Assembly (NCBI GenBank): GCA_038748775.1
Contig: JBCDIT010000002.1
Span: 248,001-312,000 of the forward strand
Length of the DNA: 64,000 bases
DNA from: DAIQNV01 sp038748775
Lineage (GTDB): Bacteria; Planctomycetota; Phycisphaerae; Phycisphaerales; UBA1924
Reading direction: 5' to 3'
Numbering within the stretch: the first letter of the stretch is position 1; every line of letters starts with the position of its first letter. This document shows positions 26,480 through 34,492 of the stretch, in pieces. The position numbers were made by a program, and so were the translations under genes. The notes beneath the pieces were generated by a model. The model ran no database searches. It was not told where the DNA came from and saw only the letters and a list, made by a program, of their open reading frames with translations.

Positions 26480-26551
26480 TGCCCGGTGGTGTAATTGGCA
26501 GCACAAGTGGTTTTGGTCCATTTAGTCCAGGTTCGAGTCCTGGCCGGGTAG
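26480..26551 (+). tRNA. tRNA-Gln (TTG)
   Basis: 72 nt. Acceptor TGCCCGG pairs with CCGGGTA (26544-26550), discriminator G. Anticodon stem AGTGG/CCATT with loop TTTTGGT gives TTG. T arm CCAGGTTCGAGTCCTGG. CCA is not encoded. It lies 30 bp before the GlmU-like gene. Confidence 0.93.
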
Positions 26552-26581
26552 TTTCGGGAATGGTGTTGACGGGAGTTCGCG

Positions 26582-27379
26582 ATGACTGACGGCGGCAACC
26601 AGCGTGGGCTTTCGGCGGTGATCCTTGCGGCGGGCAAGGGCACGCGGATGAAGAGCGACCTTCCCAAGGTCGTGCATCCTGTCGGTGGTCGTCCGATGGT
26701 GTGCGCCGTGGTGGATGCGTGCTTCGCTGCTGGGTGCGACCGTGTGGTGGTGGTCGTTGGGTATCAGCACGAGAAGGTGCGCGACGCGGTGCTTGGTGGG
26801 AACCCCTCGGGGCCGGTCGAGTTCGCGATGCAGGAAGAGCAGTTGGGCACAGGTCACGCGGTGAAGTGCGCCGCGGACGCATACGTCGGGCGTGACGAGG
26901 ACCTGTTCGTTCTTTGCGGAGACGGCCCGTTGATTCGCGCCGAGACGCTCGGTGTTCTCCTTGCGAGGCATCGTTCGACCGGCTCGTCGGCGACGCTGGC
27001 GACGGCGGTGCTCGATGACCCGAGCGGGTACGGGCGTGTTGTGCGTTCGGAGTCGGGCGGATTCGAGCGCATCGTCGAGCAGAAGAACGCGACGCAGGCG
27101 GAGCTGGGGATCAAAGAGGTGAACCCGAGCTACTACTGCTTCGGGTCGTCGAAGCTCTTCTCGGCGCTCGAGCGTGTGAAGAAGAACGAACTGACGGGTG
27201 AGTACTACGTGACCGACGTCCCGGCGTTCATCCTCGCGGACGGCGATCGCGTCGAGGTCATCGATGCGGTTCCGCCTGAAGACATCCTGAGCATCAACAC
27301 GCCCGAGCATCTCGCGGTTGTCGATGAGGTGTACCGGTCGCGGTTGGCGGGGAACGTCATGGAAGGCGGTGCTTCGTGA
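26582..27379 (+). CDS. GlmU-like nucleotidyltransferase (uridylyltransferase domain only)
   Basis: 265 residues. N-terminal signature LSAVILAAGKGTRMKSDLPKV, then FAMQEEQLGTGHAV (base-binding QxxxLGTGHA), CGDGPLI, GYGRVVR and EQKNAT, and NPSYYCF, all as in the GlmU pyrophosphorylase domain. It would make UDP-GlcNAc from UTP and GlcNAc-1-P for peptidoglycan and LPS. The left-handed beta-helix acetyltransferase half of bifunctional GlmU (normally about 200 more residues) is missing, so acetylation of GlcN-1-P must come from elsewhere. It is followed at once by prs, which overlaps by 4 bp, recalling the Bacillus gcaD-prs order. Start: ATG 26582, spacing-wise weak GGGAG. Confidence 0.88.
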   Translation: MTDGGNQRGLSAVILAAGKGTRMKSDLPKVVHPVGGRPMVCAVVDACFAAGCDRVVVVVGYQHEKVRDAVLGGNPSGPVEFAMQEEQLGTGHAVKCAADAYVGRDEDLFVLCGDGPLIRAETLGVLLARHRSTGSSATLATAVLDDPSGYGRVVRSESGGFERIVEQKNATQAELGIKEVNPSYYCFGSSKLFSALERVKKNELTGEYYVTDVPAFILADGDRVEVIDAVPPEDILSINTPEHLAVVDEVYRSRLAGNVMEGGAS

Positions 27380-28365
27380 GCGAGTTCGCCGAAAGACTTG
27401 GCGAGATGAAAATCTTCGCTGGTCGGAACAGCAAACTCCTCGCGGCGCGTGTTTGCGAGCGCGTCGGGATGCCCCTGGGCGACGCGAAGACGCACGTGTT
27501 CCCCGACGGTGAGATCCTCGTCAAGATGGAAGAGGACGTGCGCGGCCGCGATTGCTTCGTGATCCTCAGCACGTGCGCTCCGGTCAACGACAACCTGATG
27601 GAGCTGCTGATCTTTGTCGACTGCCTCCGTCGCGCTTCGGCTCGCCGGGTGACGCTGGTGGTTCCGTACTACGGGTACGCCCGTCAGGACCGCAAGAGCG
27701 AGGGGCGGACGCCGATTACCGCCAAGCTTGTCGCGAACATGATGACCGCGAGCCGCGCCGACCGCGTGCTGGCTGTCGATCTCCACGCGGCTCAGATCCA
27801 GGGGTTCTTCGATCTTCCGTTGGATCACCTCTCGGCGACACCGGTGTTCTTCGAGTACTTCGAGAGCATCCGCGAGGAGTTGGGTGATTTCTGCTTTGTG
27901 AGCCCGGACGTCGGGAACCTGAAGGTGGCCGAGGGGATGGCCAACCTGCTGGGTGTCGAGACGGCGGTGATCACGAAGCGTCGGCGGAGCGGGACCGAGG
28001 TCGAAGTGGGTCACCTGATGGGCTCGGTGAAGGGTAAGACGGTGCTCATGTTTGACGACATGATCTCGACGGGCGGGACGGTGATCGAGGCGGCGAACTT
28101 CGTGATGAACGAGGGCGCCCGCGAAGTGATCGTCGCGGCGACGCACCCGGTGATGGCGGGCCCGGCGGCCGAGAGGCTGGCGACGGGCCCGGTGAGCAGG
28201 GTGGTCGTGACCGACACGATCCCGATCTCAGATGACAAGAGGACGAAGCTGGCGGACAAGCTGGTGGAGGTGACGGTGAGTTCGCTCTTGGGCGACGCGA
28301 TCCGGAACATCCACGAGGACCGTTCGATCAGTGCGCTGTTCAGGAAGGTCGCGATGCGGCGATGA
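27376..28365 (+). CDS. prs: Ribose-phosphate pyrophosphokinase
   Basis: 329 residues. Makes PRPP from ribose-5-phosphate and ATP for nucleotide, His and Trp synthesis. Visible: the N-terminal MKIFAGRNSKLLA, the HVFPDGEI segment, VPYYGYARQDRKSEGRTPI with ATP-binding residues, DLHAAQIQGFFDLPLDHL, PDVGNLKVAEGMA (the canonical form is PDVGGVVRAR, so this loop differs), the flexible-loop TKRR, and the PRPP loop VLMFDDMISTGGT (class I enzymes usually have DDMIDTAGT). GTG start overlaps the previous stop as GTGA. A CTCGATT/GAATCGAG hairpin lies in the 69-bp gap to rplY. Confidence 0.95.
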   Translation: MSEFAERLGEMKIFAGRNSKLLAARVCERVGMPLGDAKTHVFPDGEILVKMEEDVRGRDCFVILSTCAPVNDNLMELLIFVDCLRRASARRVTLVVPYYGYARQDRKSEGRTPITAKLVANMMTASRADRVLAVDLHAAQIQGFFDLPLDHLSATPVFFEYFESIREELGDFCFVSPDVGNLKVAEGMANLLGVETAVITKRRRSGTEVEVGHLMGSVKGKTVLMFDDMISTGGTVIEAANFVMNEGAREVIVAATHPVMAGPAAERLATGPVSRVVVTDTIPISDDKRTKLADKLVEVTVSSLLGDAIRNIHEDRSISALFRKVAMRR

Positions 28366-28434
28366 GCCCGCTTCGCTCGAGGGACCCGGCTTCTCGATTT
28401 AGGGAATCGAGGGGCGGGCCGGAGGTTTGATTCG

Positions 28435-29082
28435 ATGCATGAGAACGCACCGGTGTTGAAGGGCAAGGTCCGCGAACGAACCGGCTCGCGCTACGCGCGC
28501 CGGGCGAGGGCCGCCGGCGGCCTTCCGGCCGTGGTTTACGGGCACAAGGAAGAGCCGGTCTCGGTGACGCTTGAAGCGCACGAGGCCATTTTGCACTTCC
28601 ACAAGGGCGAGCGGGTGTTCCAGCTCGAGCTCGAGGGCCAGGCGGACTCGGAAACGGTCCTGCTCCGCGACCTCCAGTTCGACCACCTGGGCACGAACAT
28701 TGTTCACGCCGACCTCGCTCGCGTTGACCTGAACGAGCGTGTGAACGTCACCGTTCCGGTTCAGTTGGTCGGCGTCGGGGAGTGCAAGGGCCTGAAGTCT
28801 TCGGGCGCGACGCTGATGCACCCGGTGACGACGCTCGACCTCGAGTGCGCCGTGACCCGTCTGCCCGAGCACGTCGATGTCGACATCCGCGACCTGGACA
28901 TGGGCGGCACCATCCACGTCAAGGACGTGACGCTGCCCTTCGACACGATGAAGATGCTGAGCGATCCGGACGGGGTCGTCGCGCACATCGTGTCCACCGG
29001 TGCGGGCGACGCCGACGATGAGGCCGCGACGGTTGATGGCGGCGCCGGACCCGAGGTTCTGACGGAGAAGAAGCCGGGCTGA
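28435..29082 (+). CDS. rplY: 50S ribosomal protein L25/CTC type
   Basis: 215 residues. Two-domain TL5/CTC form binding 5S rRNA: N-terminal VLKGKVRERTGSRYARRARAAGGLPAVVYG, then domain with DLQFDHLGTNIVHADLARVDL and the C-terminal VPVQLVGVGECKG and HVDVDIRDLDMGGTIHVKDV. General-stress name ctc in Firmicutes. It has a short acidic C-terminal extension. ATG 28435 preceded by GGAGG (28420-28424). It sits between prs and pth, as in the Bacillus order. Confidence 0.94.
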   Translation: MHENAPVLKGKVRERTGSRYARRARAAGGLPAVVYGHKEEPVSVTLEAHEAILHFHKGERVFQLELEGQADSETVLLRDLQFDHLGTNIVHADLARVDLNERVNVTVPVQLVGVGECKGLKSSGATLMHPVTTLDLECAVTRLPEHVDVDIRDLDMGGTIHVKDVTLPFDTMKMLSDPDGVVAHIVSTGAGDADDEAATVDGGAGPEVLTEKKPG

Positions 29083-29114
29083 TCGGCTTTCCGGATCGAT
29101 TCGGAGATCGGACG

Positions 29115-29762
29115 TTGAAGTTGATCGTCGGCCTGGGCAATCCTGGCGTGCAGTACGAGCAGACCCGGCACAACGCTGGGTTCATGGTCGTGGACGAGCT
29201 CGCGGCTCGTCACGCGTCGGGCTCGATCGCGCGTGCGCGGTTCCAAGCGGCGACGCTCGACGCCCATCTCGGCGGGGAGAAGTGCCTGCTGATGAAGCCG
29301 ACCACGTTCATGAACCTGAGCGGTCGGAGCGTGGGCGAGGCGATCCGGTTCTTCAAGCTCGAGCCGGCCGAGGACCTTCTGGTACTGACCGACGACATCG
29401 CGTTGCCGGTCGGGTCGATCCGTCTTCGGGCCAAGGGCGGGAGCGGGGGCCACAACGGGCTCTCGGACATCGACCGTGCTCTCGGCGGGGCGCCTTACGC
29501 GAGGTGCCGCATCGGGATCGGGGCGACGCCCAAGCAGATGGTGCAGGCCGATTGGGTGCTGAGTCGGTTTACCGAGGGCGAGGTCGGCGATGTGAAGCGG
29601 TCGATCACCGACTCGGTCGAGGCGGTTGCGTGCTGGGCCGGCGAAGGCATCGAGAAGGCGATGAACACGTTCAATAAGAGGCTCGCGCCGGACGCCAATA
29701 AAAAGGGCGACCACCCGGCTCAGGCCAAGGGTGAAGCGGGCGAGCCCGTTCAAGACAAATAG
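29115..29762 (+). CDS. pth: Peptidyl-tRNA hydrolase
   Basis: 215 residues. Releases tRNA from stalled peptidyl-tRNA. N-terminus LIVGLGNPGVQYEQTRHNAGF carries the catalytic pair Asn9 and His19; then LLMKPTTFMNLSGRSVGEA, LTDDIALPVGSIRLRAKGGSGGHNGL with the Asp and substrate-binding residues, and RCRIGIG. An Ala/Lys/Glu-rich tail of about 25 residues is added. Start: TTG at 29115 with GGAG about 8 bp upstream; it encodes the usual MKLIVGLGNPG start of the family. Followed by rpsF after 42 bp. Confidence 0.95.
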   Translation: MKLIVGLGNPGVQYEQTRHNAGFMVVDELAARHASGSIARARFQAATLDAHLGGEKCLLMKPTTFMNLSGRSVGEAIRFFKLEPAEDLLVLTDDIALPVGSIRLRAKGGSGGHNGLSDIDRALGGAPYARCRIGIGATPKQMVQADWVLSRFTEGEVGDVKRSITDSVEAVACWAGEGIEKAMNTFNKRLAPDANKKGDHPAQAKGEAGEPVQDK

Positions 29763-29804
29763 GGAGCGTCGGGGCAGGAAGGGCTGACCCCGAGGAGGTT
29801 ACGA

Positions 29805-30380
29805 ATGGCAACGAAGACCATTGAAAAGATCGACCAGGGCACCGCCACCGGCGAACGCCTGTACGAAGCGATGTTCCTGCTGAGCCAGGGCGTCGCGGCC
29901 GACTTGCACGGCGCGATCGAGCACATCGACGAGCTGTTCAGCCGCGCCAACGCGAAGGTCGTCGCGATGCGCAAGTGGGACGAGCGTCGCCTCGCCTACG
30001 AGATCGACAAGCAGAAGCGCGGCGTGTTCATCCTCGCGTTCTTTGTCGGCGGCTCGGAGGCGGTCAGCCACCTCGAGCGTGACTGCAACCTCTCGGAACA
30101 GGTCATGCGTGTGCTGGTGACCCGCGCCGACCACATGACCGTTCAGGAAGCCGAAGCGGCCAATGATCGTGAGGGTCTCGCGGCCGAGGCCCGCATGCGG
30201 TCGGACAAGGCGGCCAGCGCCGACCAAGAGAAGCGCTCGGGCGTCCGCGTCGGCAAGCCCGAGGAAGAGATCGCTCGCGAGAAGGCCGCGGCCGCTGCCG
30301 AGGGCGGCGGCGCCGGCGAGGGCGATGCCCCGGCCCCGGCTCCTGAGGCCGAAGCGCCGGCCGACACTCCGGCCGAGTAA
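29805..30380 (+). CDS. rpsF: 30S ribosomal protein S6
   Basis: 191 residues. Core S6 fold at residues about 18-115: RLYEAMFLLSQG, KWDERRLAYEIDKQKRGVFILAFF (usual W-R-LAY-I) and a C-terminal strand VMRVLVTRAD. The family is usually about 100-135 residues; here a 70-residue Ala/Glu/Lys then Ala/Pro/Gly-rich acidic tail follows, similar in composition to the extra tail of L9 in this window. ATG 29805 has GAGGAGG about 8 bp upstream. It precedes ssb, a conserved pair; rpsR does not follow. Confidence 0.93.
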   Translation: MATKTIEKIDQGTATGERLYEAMFLLSQGVAADLHGAIEHIDELFSRANAKVVAMRKWDERRLAYEIDKQKRGVFILAFFVGGSEAVSHLERDCNLSEQVMRVLVTRADHMTVQEAEAANDREGLAAEARMRSDKAASADQEKRSGVRVGKPEEEIAREKAAAAAEGGGAGEGDAPAPAPEAEAPADTPAE

Positions 30381-30570
30381 GGCCGCCGTCGGTCGCGAGG
30401 GGCGTCTGTTCGGCGCCGTGACCCCCAGGAACGGGAATCGTTAGGATGGTGCTCCGCGGCGTCTCTCTGGCCGCGGGGCGTATCGCGTTGGCCACTCGAT
30501 GGTCACCCCCGTTGATCGCGCGTGTTGGTCACGCCCGTTGGTCATTCGGGGCAGCGGAAAGGACTCGGCG

Positions 30571-31056
30571 ATGGCGGGCAGCTTCAACAAAGTCTTCTTG
30601 ATGGGCAACCTCACGCGCGACGTGGAGGTTCGCCACACCTCGGGCAACACGGCGGTCGCGAACCTCGGGCTGGCTGTGAATCGGAAGTTCCGCACGCAGT
30701 CGGGTGAGAATCGCGAGGAGGTCACCTTCGTCGACTGCGAGGCGTGGGGCCGCACCGCTGAGGTGATGAGCCAGTACCTCTCGAAGGGCCGTCCGGTGTT
30801 CATCGAGGGGCGTCTGAAGCTCGACACCTGGGAGGGCCGCGACGGAAACAAGCAGAGCAAGCTGCGCGTCGTGGTCGAGAACTTCCAGTTCGTCGACTCC
30901 GGCGGAGGCGGAGGCGGAGGCGGCGGTGGCGGCGGAGGTGGTCGCTCGGGTGGGGGTGGCGGTTCGTACGGCGGCGGCGGTGGTGGCGGGGGCTACCAGG
31001 ACGCTGGCGGCGGCGGCGGCTACGAGGCGCCGGCGGACGACGACATCCCGTTCTAG
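30571..31056 (+). CDS. ssb: Single-stranded DNA-binding protein
   Basis: 161 residues. OB fold at 1-108: SFNKVFLMGNLTRDVEVRHT, the ssDNA-binding LAVNRKF, VDCEAWGRTAEVMSQYLSKGRPVFIEGRL. Then a linker made almost only of glycine with few Ser/Tyr (residues about 112-150), and the acidic tip DDDIPF that docks partner proteins. Start: ATG 30571 with GGAAAGGA 8 bp upstream; the frame is open further upstream but those residues are not family-like. The TAG stop codon forms the first bases of the repeat element at 31054. Confidence 0.96.
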   Translation: MAGSFNKVFLMGNLTRDVEVRHTSGNTAVANLGLAVNRKFRTQSGENREEVTFVDCEAWGRTAEVMSQYLSKGRPVFIEGRLKLDTWEGRDGNKQSKLRVVVENFQFVDSGGGGGGGGGGGGGGRSGGGGGSYGGGGGGGGYQDAGGGGGYEAPADDDIPF

Positions 31057-31329
31057 AGCAACCATGTTTGGTTCGTAGCGTCCACTTGGGATCATGGTTG
31101 GTTTGGTCTCAAGCGACGAACGACGAGCCCGCGGCGCGAGCAAGGGACCTCCCGAGCGGGGCGTTCTTCCTGGCCTCGCGGCCCTTCGTTGCTCGATTGC
31201 GCACGAAAAACCAAGGGGCCAGAGAAACGGAGGCGGAGGAGATCCCTTGCTCGCGCTGCGGGCTCGTTGACATCGCCATGCACTCAGACACGCTACGTCA
31301 CCGCTACGAGTTCGCTTCGGCTGCTCTAA
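31054..31329 (+). repeat. MITE-like palindromic element, copy A
   Basis: 276 bp with 7-bp terminal inverted repeats TAGAGCA (31054-31060) and TGCTCTA (31323-31329). Inside are two 25-nt inverted repeats, 31123-31147 and 31243-31267, matching at 24 of 25 positions (ACGAGCCCGC...GCGCGAGCAAGGGA). They enclose a 95-bp core (31148-31242). The core itself is partly self-complementary (CCTGGCC with GGCCAGAG). The arms match copy B at 37474-37748 only in reverse complement, while the core matches in the same orientation. No transposase frame is present. Confidence 0.85.
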
Positions 31330-31332
31330 CGC

Positions 31333-31459
31333 AGGTTTGATCGCTCCGTAGCGGCCTGCGGCCGCACACTCGCTTGGGGAATCCACGCAGGAGTCAATCC
31401 GGCGGGATTCCGGTCGAGAAAGCCGAACTCGTGGTGCTTCACGTTCAGTGAAGACGCTT
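31333..31459 (+). repeat. Convergent-gap repeat R, copy R3 (long form)
   Basis: It begins 4 bp after the end of element A and lies just before the 3' end of convergent pheT. Contains TTTGATCGCTCCGTAGCGG, the GGCCTGCGGCC hairpin, ACACTCGCTTGG, then the long tail shared with R2, ending in CTTCACGTTCAGTGAAGACGC, in which CTTCAC and GTGAAG can pair. Confidence 0.85.
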
Positions 31460-31480
31460 GAGCTCACGACCAGGTGCTCG

Positions 31481-33613
31481 TCAGGAGCGGATCTCGGCGC
31501 CGAGGCGTTCTTTCGCGTTGGCGACGACGGTCTCGATTTGCGGGTCGACCTCTTCGTGCCTGAGCGTGCGTTCGGCGTCGCGGAACGCGAGCCGGAGCGT
31601 AACCGACTTCTTGCCCTCGCCGACCTGCTTGCCCCGGTACACCCCGACGAAGCTGGTGCCTTCGAGCCTTTCGAGATCGAGCCCGCCGACCATCGATTCG
31701 ATGTCGGCCCAGCGGACCGACTCGGGCAGGACCAGCGAGAGGTCGCGCTCGATGCCCGGGAACGCCGGCAGGGCGTGGGCCAGCGACTTGGGCGGGAAGG
31801 AAGACACGAGCGCCGGCAGATCGAGTTCGGCGGCGACCTGAGGCAGGTCGATCTCGAATGCCTTCTGAGCTTCGGAAGAAACGAGGCCGACCGATCCGAT
31901 CGCGAGCGACTCGCGCCCAGGGGCGTTGAGCGTGACGCCGGCGTGCGTCATCTTCTCGTAGCCCTTGTGCACAGGGTCGGACGGGGTGATCGTGATGGTC
32001 GCCTCGGGGCCGTGCATGGCGCGGGCGATCGCATCGAGCACACCCCGCATGACGCGGAGGCCAGTCTGCTTGTCGTCGTGCGAGCGTTTGAAGCTGTCGG
32101 GCGAGCCCGGGACATCGGCGAGCAGGGCGAGGCGTCGGTGCTCGACGGTCTTGGTGTTCGCACCTTCTCCCGTTTGGCCGAACGACTCGGCGAGTTCGAA
32201 AAGGCGGATCGACCCGGGCGGGGCGGAGCGGGCGTCTTGGTTCGCGCGGCGGCACTGGAGCAGGCCGGAGAGCACGGTGGGTCGGAGCGTGGGTTCGCCG
32301 CCCCGGCGCTCATCGTCGACGGCGACGGTGTCGACGCCGGTGGGCTTGAGCAACTCGCCCAGCTTGGGCGTTGTGAAGCTGAAGGTGACGGTCTCGTCGA
32401 ACCCGAGCCCGTTGAGCACGCTGCCCAGCTCGCGCAGGGCACGGCGTTCGGGCTGGGGCGTGCGCACCGCAACCGAGACCTTCTCGCCGATGGGGATCTC
32501 GTGGTAGCCGACGCCGCGAGCGATCTCTTCGATAATGTCGATCTCGCGAGTGAGGTCTCGCGAGCGGTGCGGCGGGACGGTGCACCGGAGTTCGTCATCG
32601 CCCGACGGCTCGACGTCGATCTCGAGATCGCTGAGCAGACGGACGATTCGGTCGGCGGGAACGTCGATGCCCATGATGAGCCTGGCGCGGCTCGGGCGGA
32701 CGGGGATGACGGTTGGGCTGGGGAGTGGGGCGCCCTCTGCGAGCACGCCTTCTGCGAGGGTTCCGCCGGTGAGTTCACAGATGAGAGCGACGGCGCGGCG
32801 GGCGGCGAAGTCGATCGTCCGGGGGTCGACGCCTCGCTGGAATCGGTACCCGGCATCGGTGTTGATCGCGAGTCGGCGGGCCTGGGTGCGGACCGTGACC
32901 GGGTCCCACGTGGCCATCTCGAAGACGATATCGGTGGTGGCGTCGTCGACCTCGGAGTCGGCGCCGCCCATGACGCCGGCGAGGCTGGTGGCCCGTTCGC
33001 CGTCGGCGACGACCAGGTCGGTCTCTGCGAGCTTGTGCTCTTTGCCGTCGAGCGTTCGCAGGGGCTCACCGGGCTTGGCGGTGCGGATGATGAGCTTGGA
33101 GCCGGCGAGCTTCTTGAGGTCGAAGACGTGGCAGGGGTTGCCCAACTCCATGGTGATGAAGTTGGTGATATCGACGGCGTTGTTGATCGCCCGTTGGCCG
33201 ATGGCTTCGAGCCGTTCGACGAGCCAGGCGGGGCTGGGGCCGATCTTGGCGCCGGTGATGACCCTGGCGGTGAAGAGCGGGCAGAGGGTGTGGTCGGTGT
33301 TCTCGAGCGTGAGCAGGTCAGAGACGCTGCCCGAGGTGGAGGGGGACGCCGGCTCGGGATAGGCGAGGGTGCGTTTCTCGGTCGAGGCAGGACCGCTTGT
33401 GCTGAGGGCGGCGACTTCGCGTGCGCAGCCGACGTGGCTGAGGCAGTCGGCGCGGTTGGAGGTGACCTCGACGTCGAGGACGACGTCTCCGTTGTCGAGC
33501 GTGGTACGCTCCTCGATCGGGAGGCCGGCCTGCGTCAGCAGATCGTCGGCCTCGTCAGCGCTGACGTTCCCGGGCGAGAGGTACTGGTTGAGCCAAGCGA
33601 GACTGATATCCAT
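31481..33613 (-). CDS. pheT: Phenylalanyl-tRNA synthetase beta subunit, without the tRNA-binding domain
   Basis: 710 residues. N-terminus MDISLAWLNQYLSPGNVSADEADDLLTQAGL is the PheT start. Next should come an EMAP-type tRNA-binding OB domain of about 110 residues; instead the sequence runs directly to DVVLDVEVTSNRADCLSHVGCAREVAAL, the B1 domain. The rest is complete: B3/B4 (NNAVDITNFITMELG, HVFDLKKL), B5 (RPSRARLIMGIDV), the pseudo-catalytic core (LRPTVLSGLL, RLFELAESF) and the C-terminal anticodon-binding domain (FPGIERDLSLVLPESV). The usual length is about 790-800, so the lost domain explains the size. pheS is not in the window. Its start codon overlaps the start of the divergent lipoprotein gene. 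Confidence 0.94.
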   Translation of the reverse strand: MDISLAWLNQYLSPGNVSADEADDLLTQAGLPIEERTTLDNGDVVLDVEVTSNRADCLSHVGCAREVAALSTSGPASTEKRTLAYPEPASPSTSGSVSDLLTLENTDHTLCPLFTARVITGAKIGPSPAWLVERLEAIGQRAINNAVDITNFITMELGNPCHVFDLKKLAGSKLIIRTAKPGEPLRTLDGKEHKLAETDLVVADGERATSLAGVMGGADSEVDDATTDIVFEMATWDPVTVRTQARRLAINTDAGYRFQRGVDPRTIDFAARRAVALICELTGGTLAEGVLAEGAPLPSPTVIPVRPSRARLIMGIDVPADRIVRLLSDLEIDVEPSGDDELRCTVPPHRSRDLTREIDIIEEIARGVGYHEIPIGEKVSVAVRTPQPERRALRELGSVLNGLGFDETVTFSFTTPKLGELLKPTGVDTVAVDDERRGGEPTLRPTVLSGLLQCRRANQDARSAPPGSIRLFELAESFGQTGEGANTKTVEHRRLALLADVPGSPDSFKRSHDDKQTGLRVMRGVLDAIARAMHGPEATITITPSDPVHKGYEKMTHAGVTLNAPGRESLAIGSVGLVSSEAQKAFEIDLPQVAAELDLPALVSSFPPKSLAHALPAFPGIERDLSLVLPESVRWADIESMVGGLDLERLEGTSFVGVYRGKQVGEGKKSVTLRLAFRDAERTLRHEEVDPQIETVVANAKERLGAEIRS

Positions 33614-34154
33614 GAGGGCCAAGGATAGCGGTCGAGAGGGCCCGCTTCGGTGGTTCTCTCGGGCGGTTCTGGGCGGTGTTCTGGCGAGCGGAGTCGGCGG
33701 GTGCGCGTTCCCGACGGTGCCCGCTGAGCGTCCGGACGATTTCTCGCTGGCGATCACGGTCTTCCGGCCCGAGGTGGTCCCGATCGAGGAGCCGATCGAG
33801 ACCCGCGACGCGCGGTTCATCATCGAAGCGGACGGGGCGCTGCGTGCCGAGTTTGGGCCCAGGGCCCGAGAGATGGCGTTCCCAAGGCGGGTGCGGAGGC
33901 TCCGGCCCGAGCAACTCGACGCCGTGTGGGCGAGGGTGGTCGAGGCCGATCTGCTGGGCCTCTCCCCGGAGGGACGGATCCCGGGGCCCGAGGTGTTCTC
34001 GCCCGATCCGGCCTCGGGTACGCAGATCGTCGTCGAGACGATGGCGGATGGTCGGCGGCGGACGGTCGTGCGGACGCTGGAGGGGGAAGAGGAGCGGGTG
34101 CTGCTCGACGATCTGGGCAACTTTGTGTGGGTGCGGGGGTTGGCCGACGGGTGA
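33612..34154 (+). CDS. Putative lipoprotein
   Basis: 180 residues. MRAKDSGREGPLRW is a basic n-region, FSRAVLGGVLASGVGGC a hydrophobic stretch with a lipobox-like GVGGC (Cys about residue 30). The mature part has a pattern LRPEQLDAVWARVVEADL and TQIVVETMADGRRRTV that resembles small lipoproteins measuring or binding in the periplasm, but I cannot name a family. The ATG at 33612 shares the palindrome CATG with the pheT start on the other strand, so each promoter must lie inside the other gene; a start further downstream inside the signal is not seen. Confidence 0.65.
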   Translation: MRAKDSGREGPLRWFSRAVLGGVLASGVGGCAFPTVPAERPDDFSLAITVFRPEVVPIEEPIETRDARFIIEADGALRAEFGPRAREMAFPRRVRRLRPEQLDAVWARVVEADLLGLSPEGRIPGPEVFSPDPASGTQIVVETMADGRRRTVVRTLEGEEERVLLDDLGNFVWVRGLADG

Positions 34155-34492
34155 CGTCGGTCGGTTAGAACAGGTTTCCACGAAAATCTGAGAACGTCGC
34201 GATGGCTGGAGCCGCGGTTCTCGCGGTCCTGGTAGCGGTCTGTTTACGGGACCTCTGGCAGACGTCGGAGCCGAGACGCGTGTTGATTGATCTGGTGGAC
34301 GGCCCTCGTGAGGGGTCTTGTCTGCGTTGCTCTTGAGCGATCCCGTTGTGGTGGCCGAGCCTCGAAAGGGGGTCGGCCGTCGTGAGGGTGTCCGTCCCTC
34401 GGTCGTCTTGTTGCCGACATCGACGGGGTTGTGCTGGCGGCCAAAGGACGTAAGACGGTCGGCGCCAGTGCGCGCCGCGGCGCTTTTGATGA
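34155..34492. other. Convergent intergenic region without a repeat copy
   Basis: 338 bp between the lipoprotein and trpC. Open frames on both strands have Arg/Ser-rich products and no start signals. A few short palindromes are present (GCCGCGGTTCTCGCGG; GCGCCAGTGCGCGCCGCGGCGC) but no T-tailed hairpin. It is one of the convergent gaps that lacks repeat R. Confidence 0.4.

Noticed and set aside
31068..31340. Short open frames inside element A and the equivalent in element B
   Set aside because: They arise from the palindromic repeat and appear on both strands with mirrored peptides (RARDL and RARSASKG types), so they are repeat artefacts rather than genes.
31448..33628. A 726-codon open frame on the plus strand antisense to pheT
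   Set aside because: pheT is a clear full-length gene on the minus strand; the antisense product is an Asp/Glu/Arg/Gly-rich shadow without any motif.
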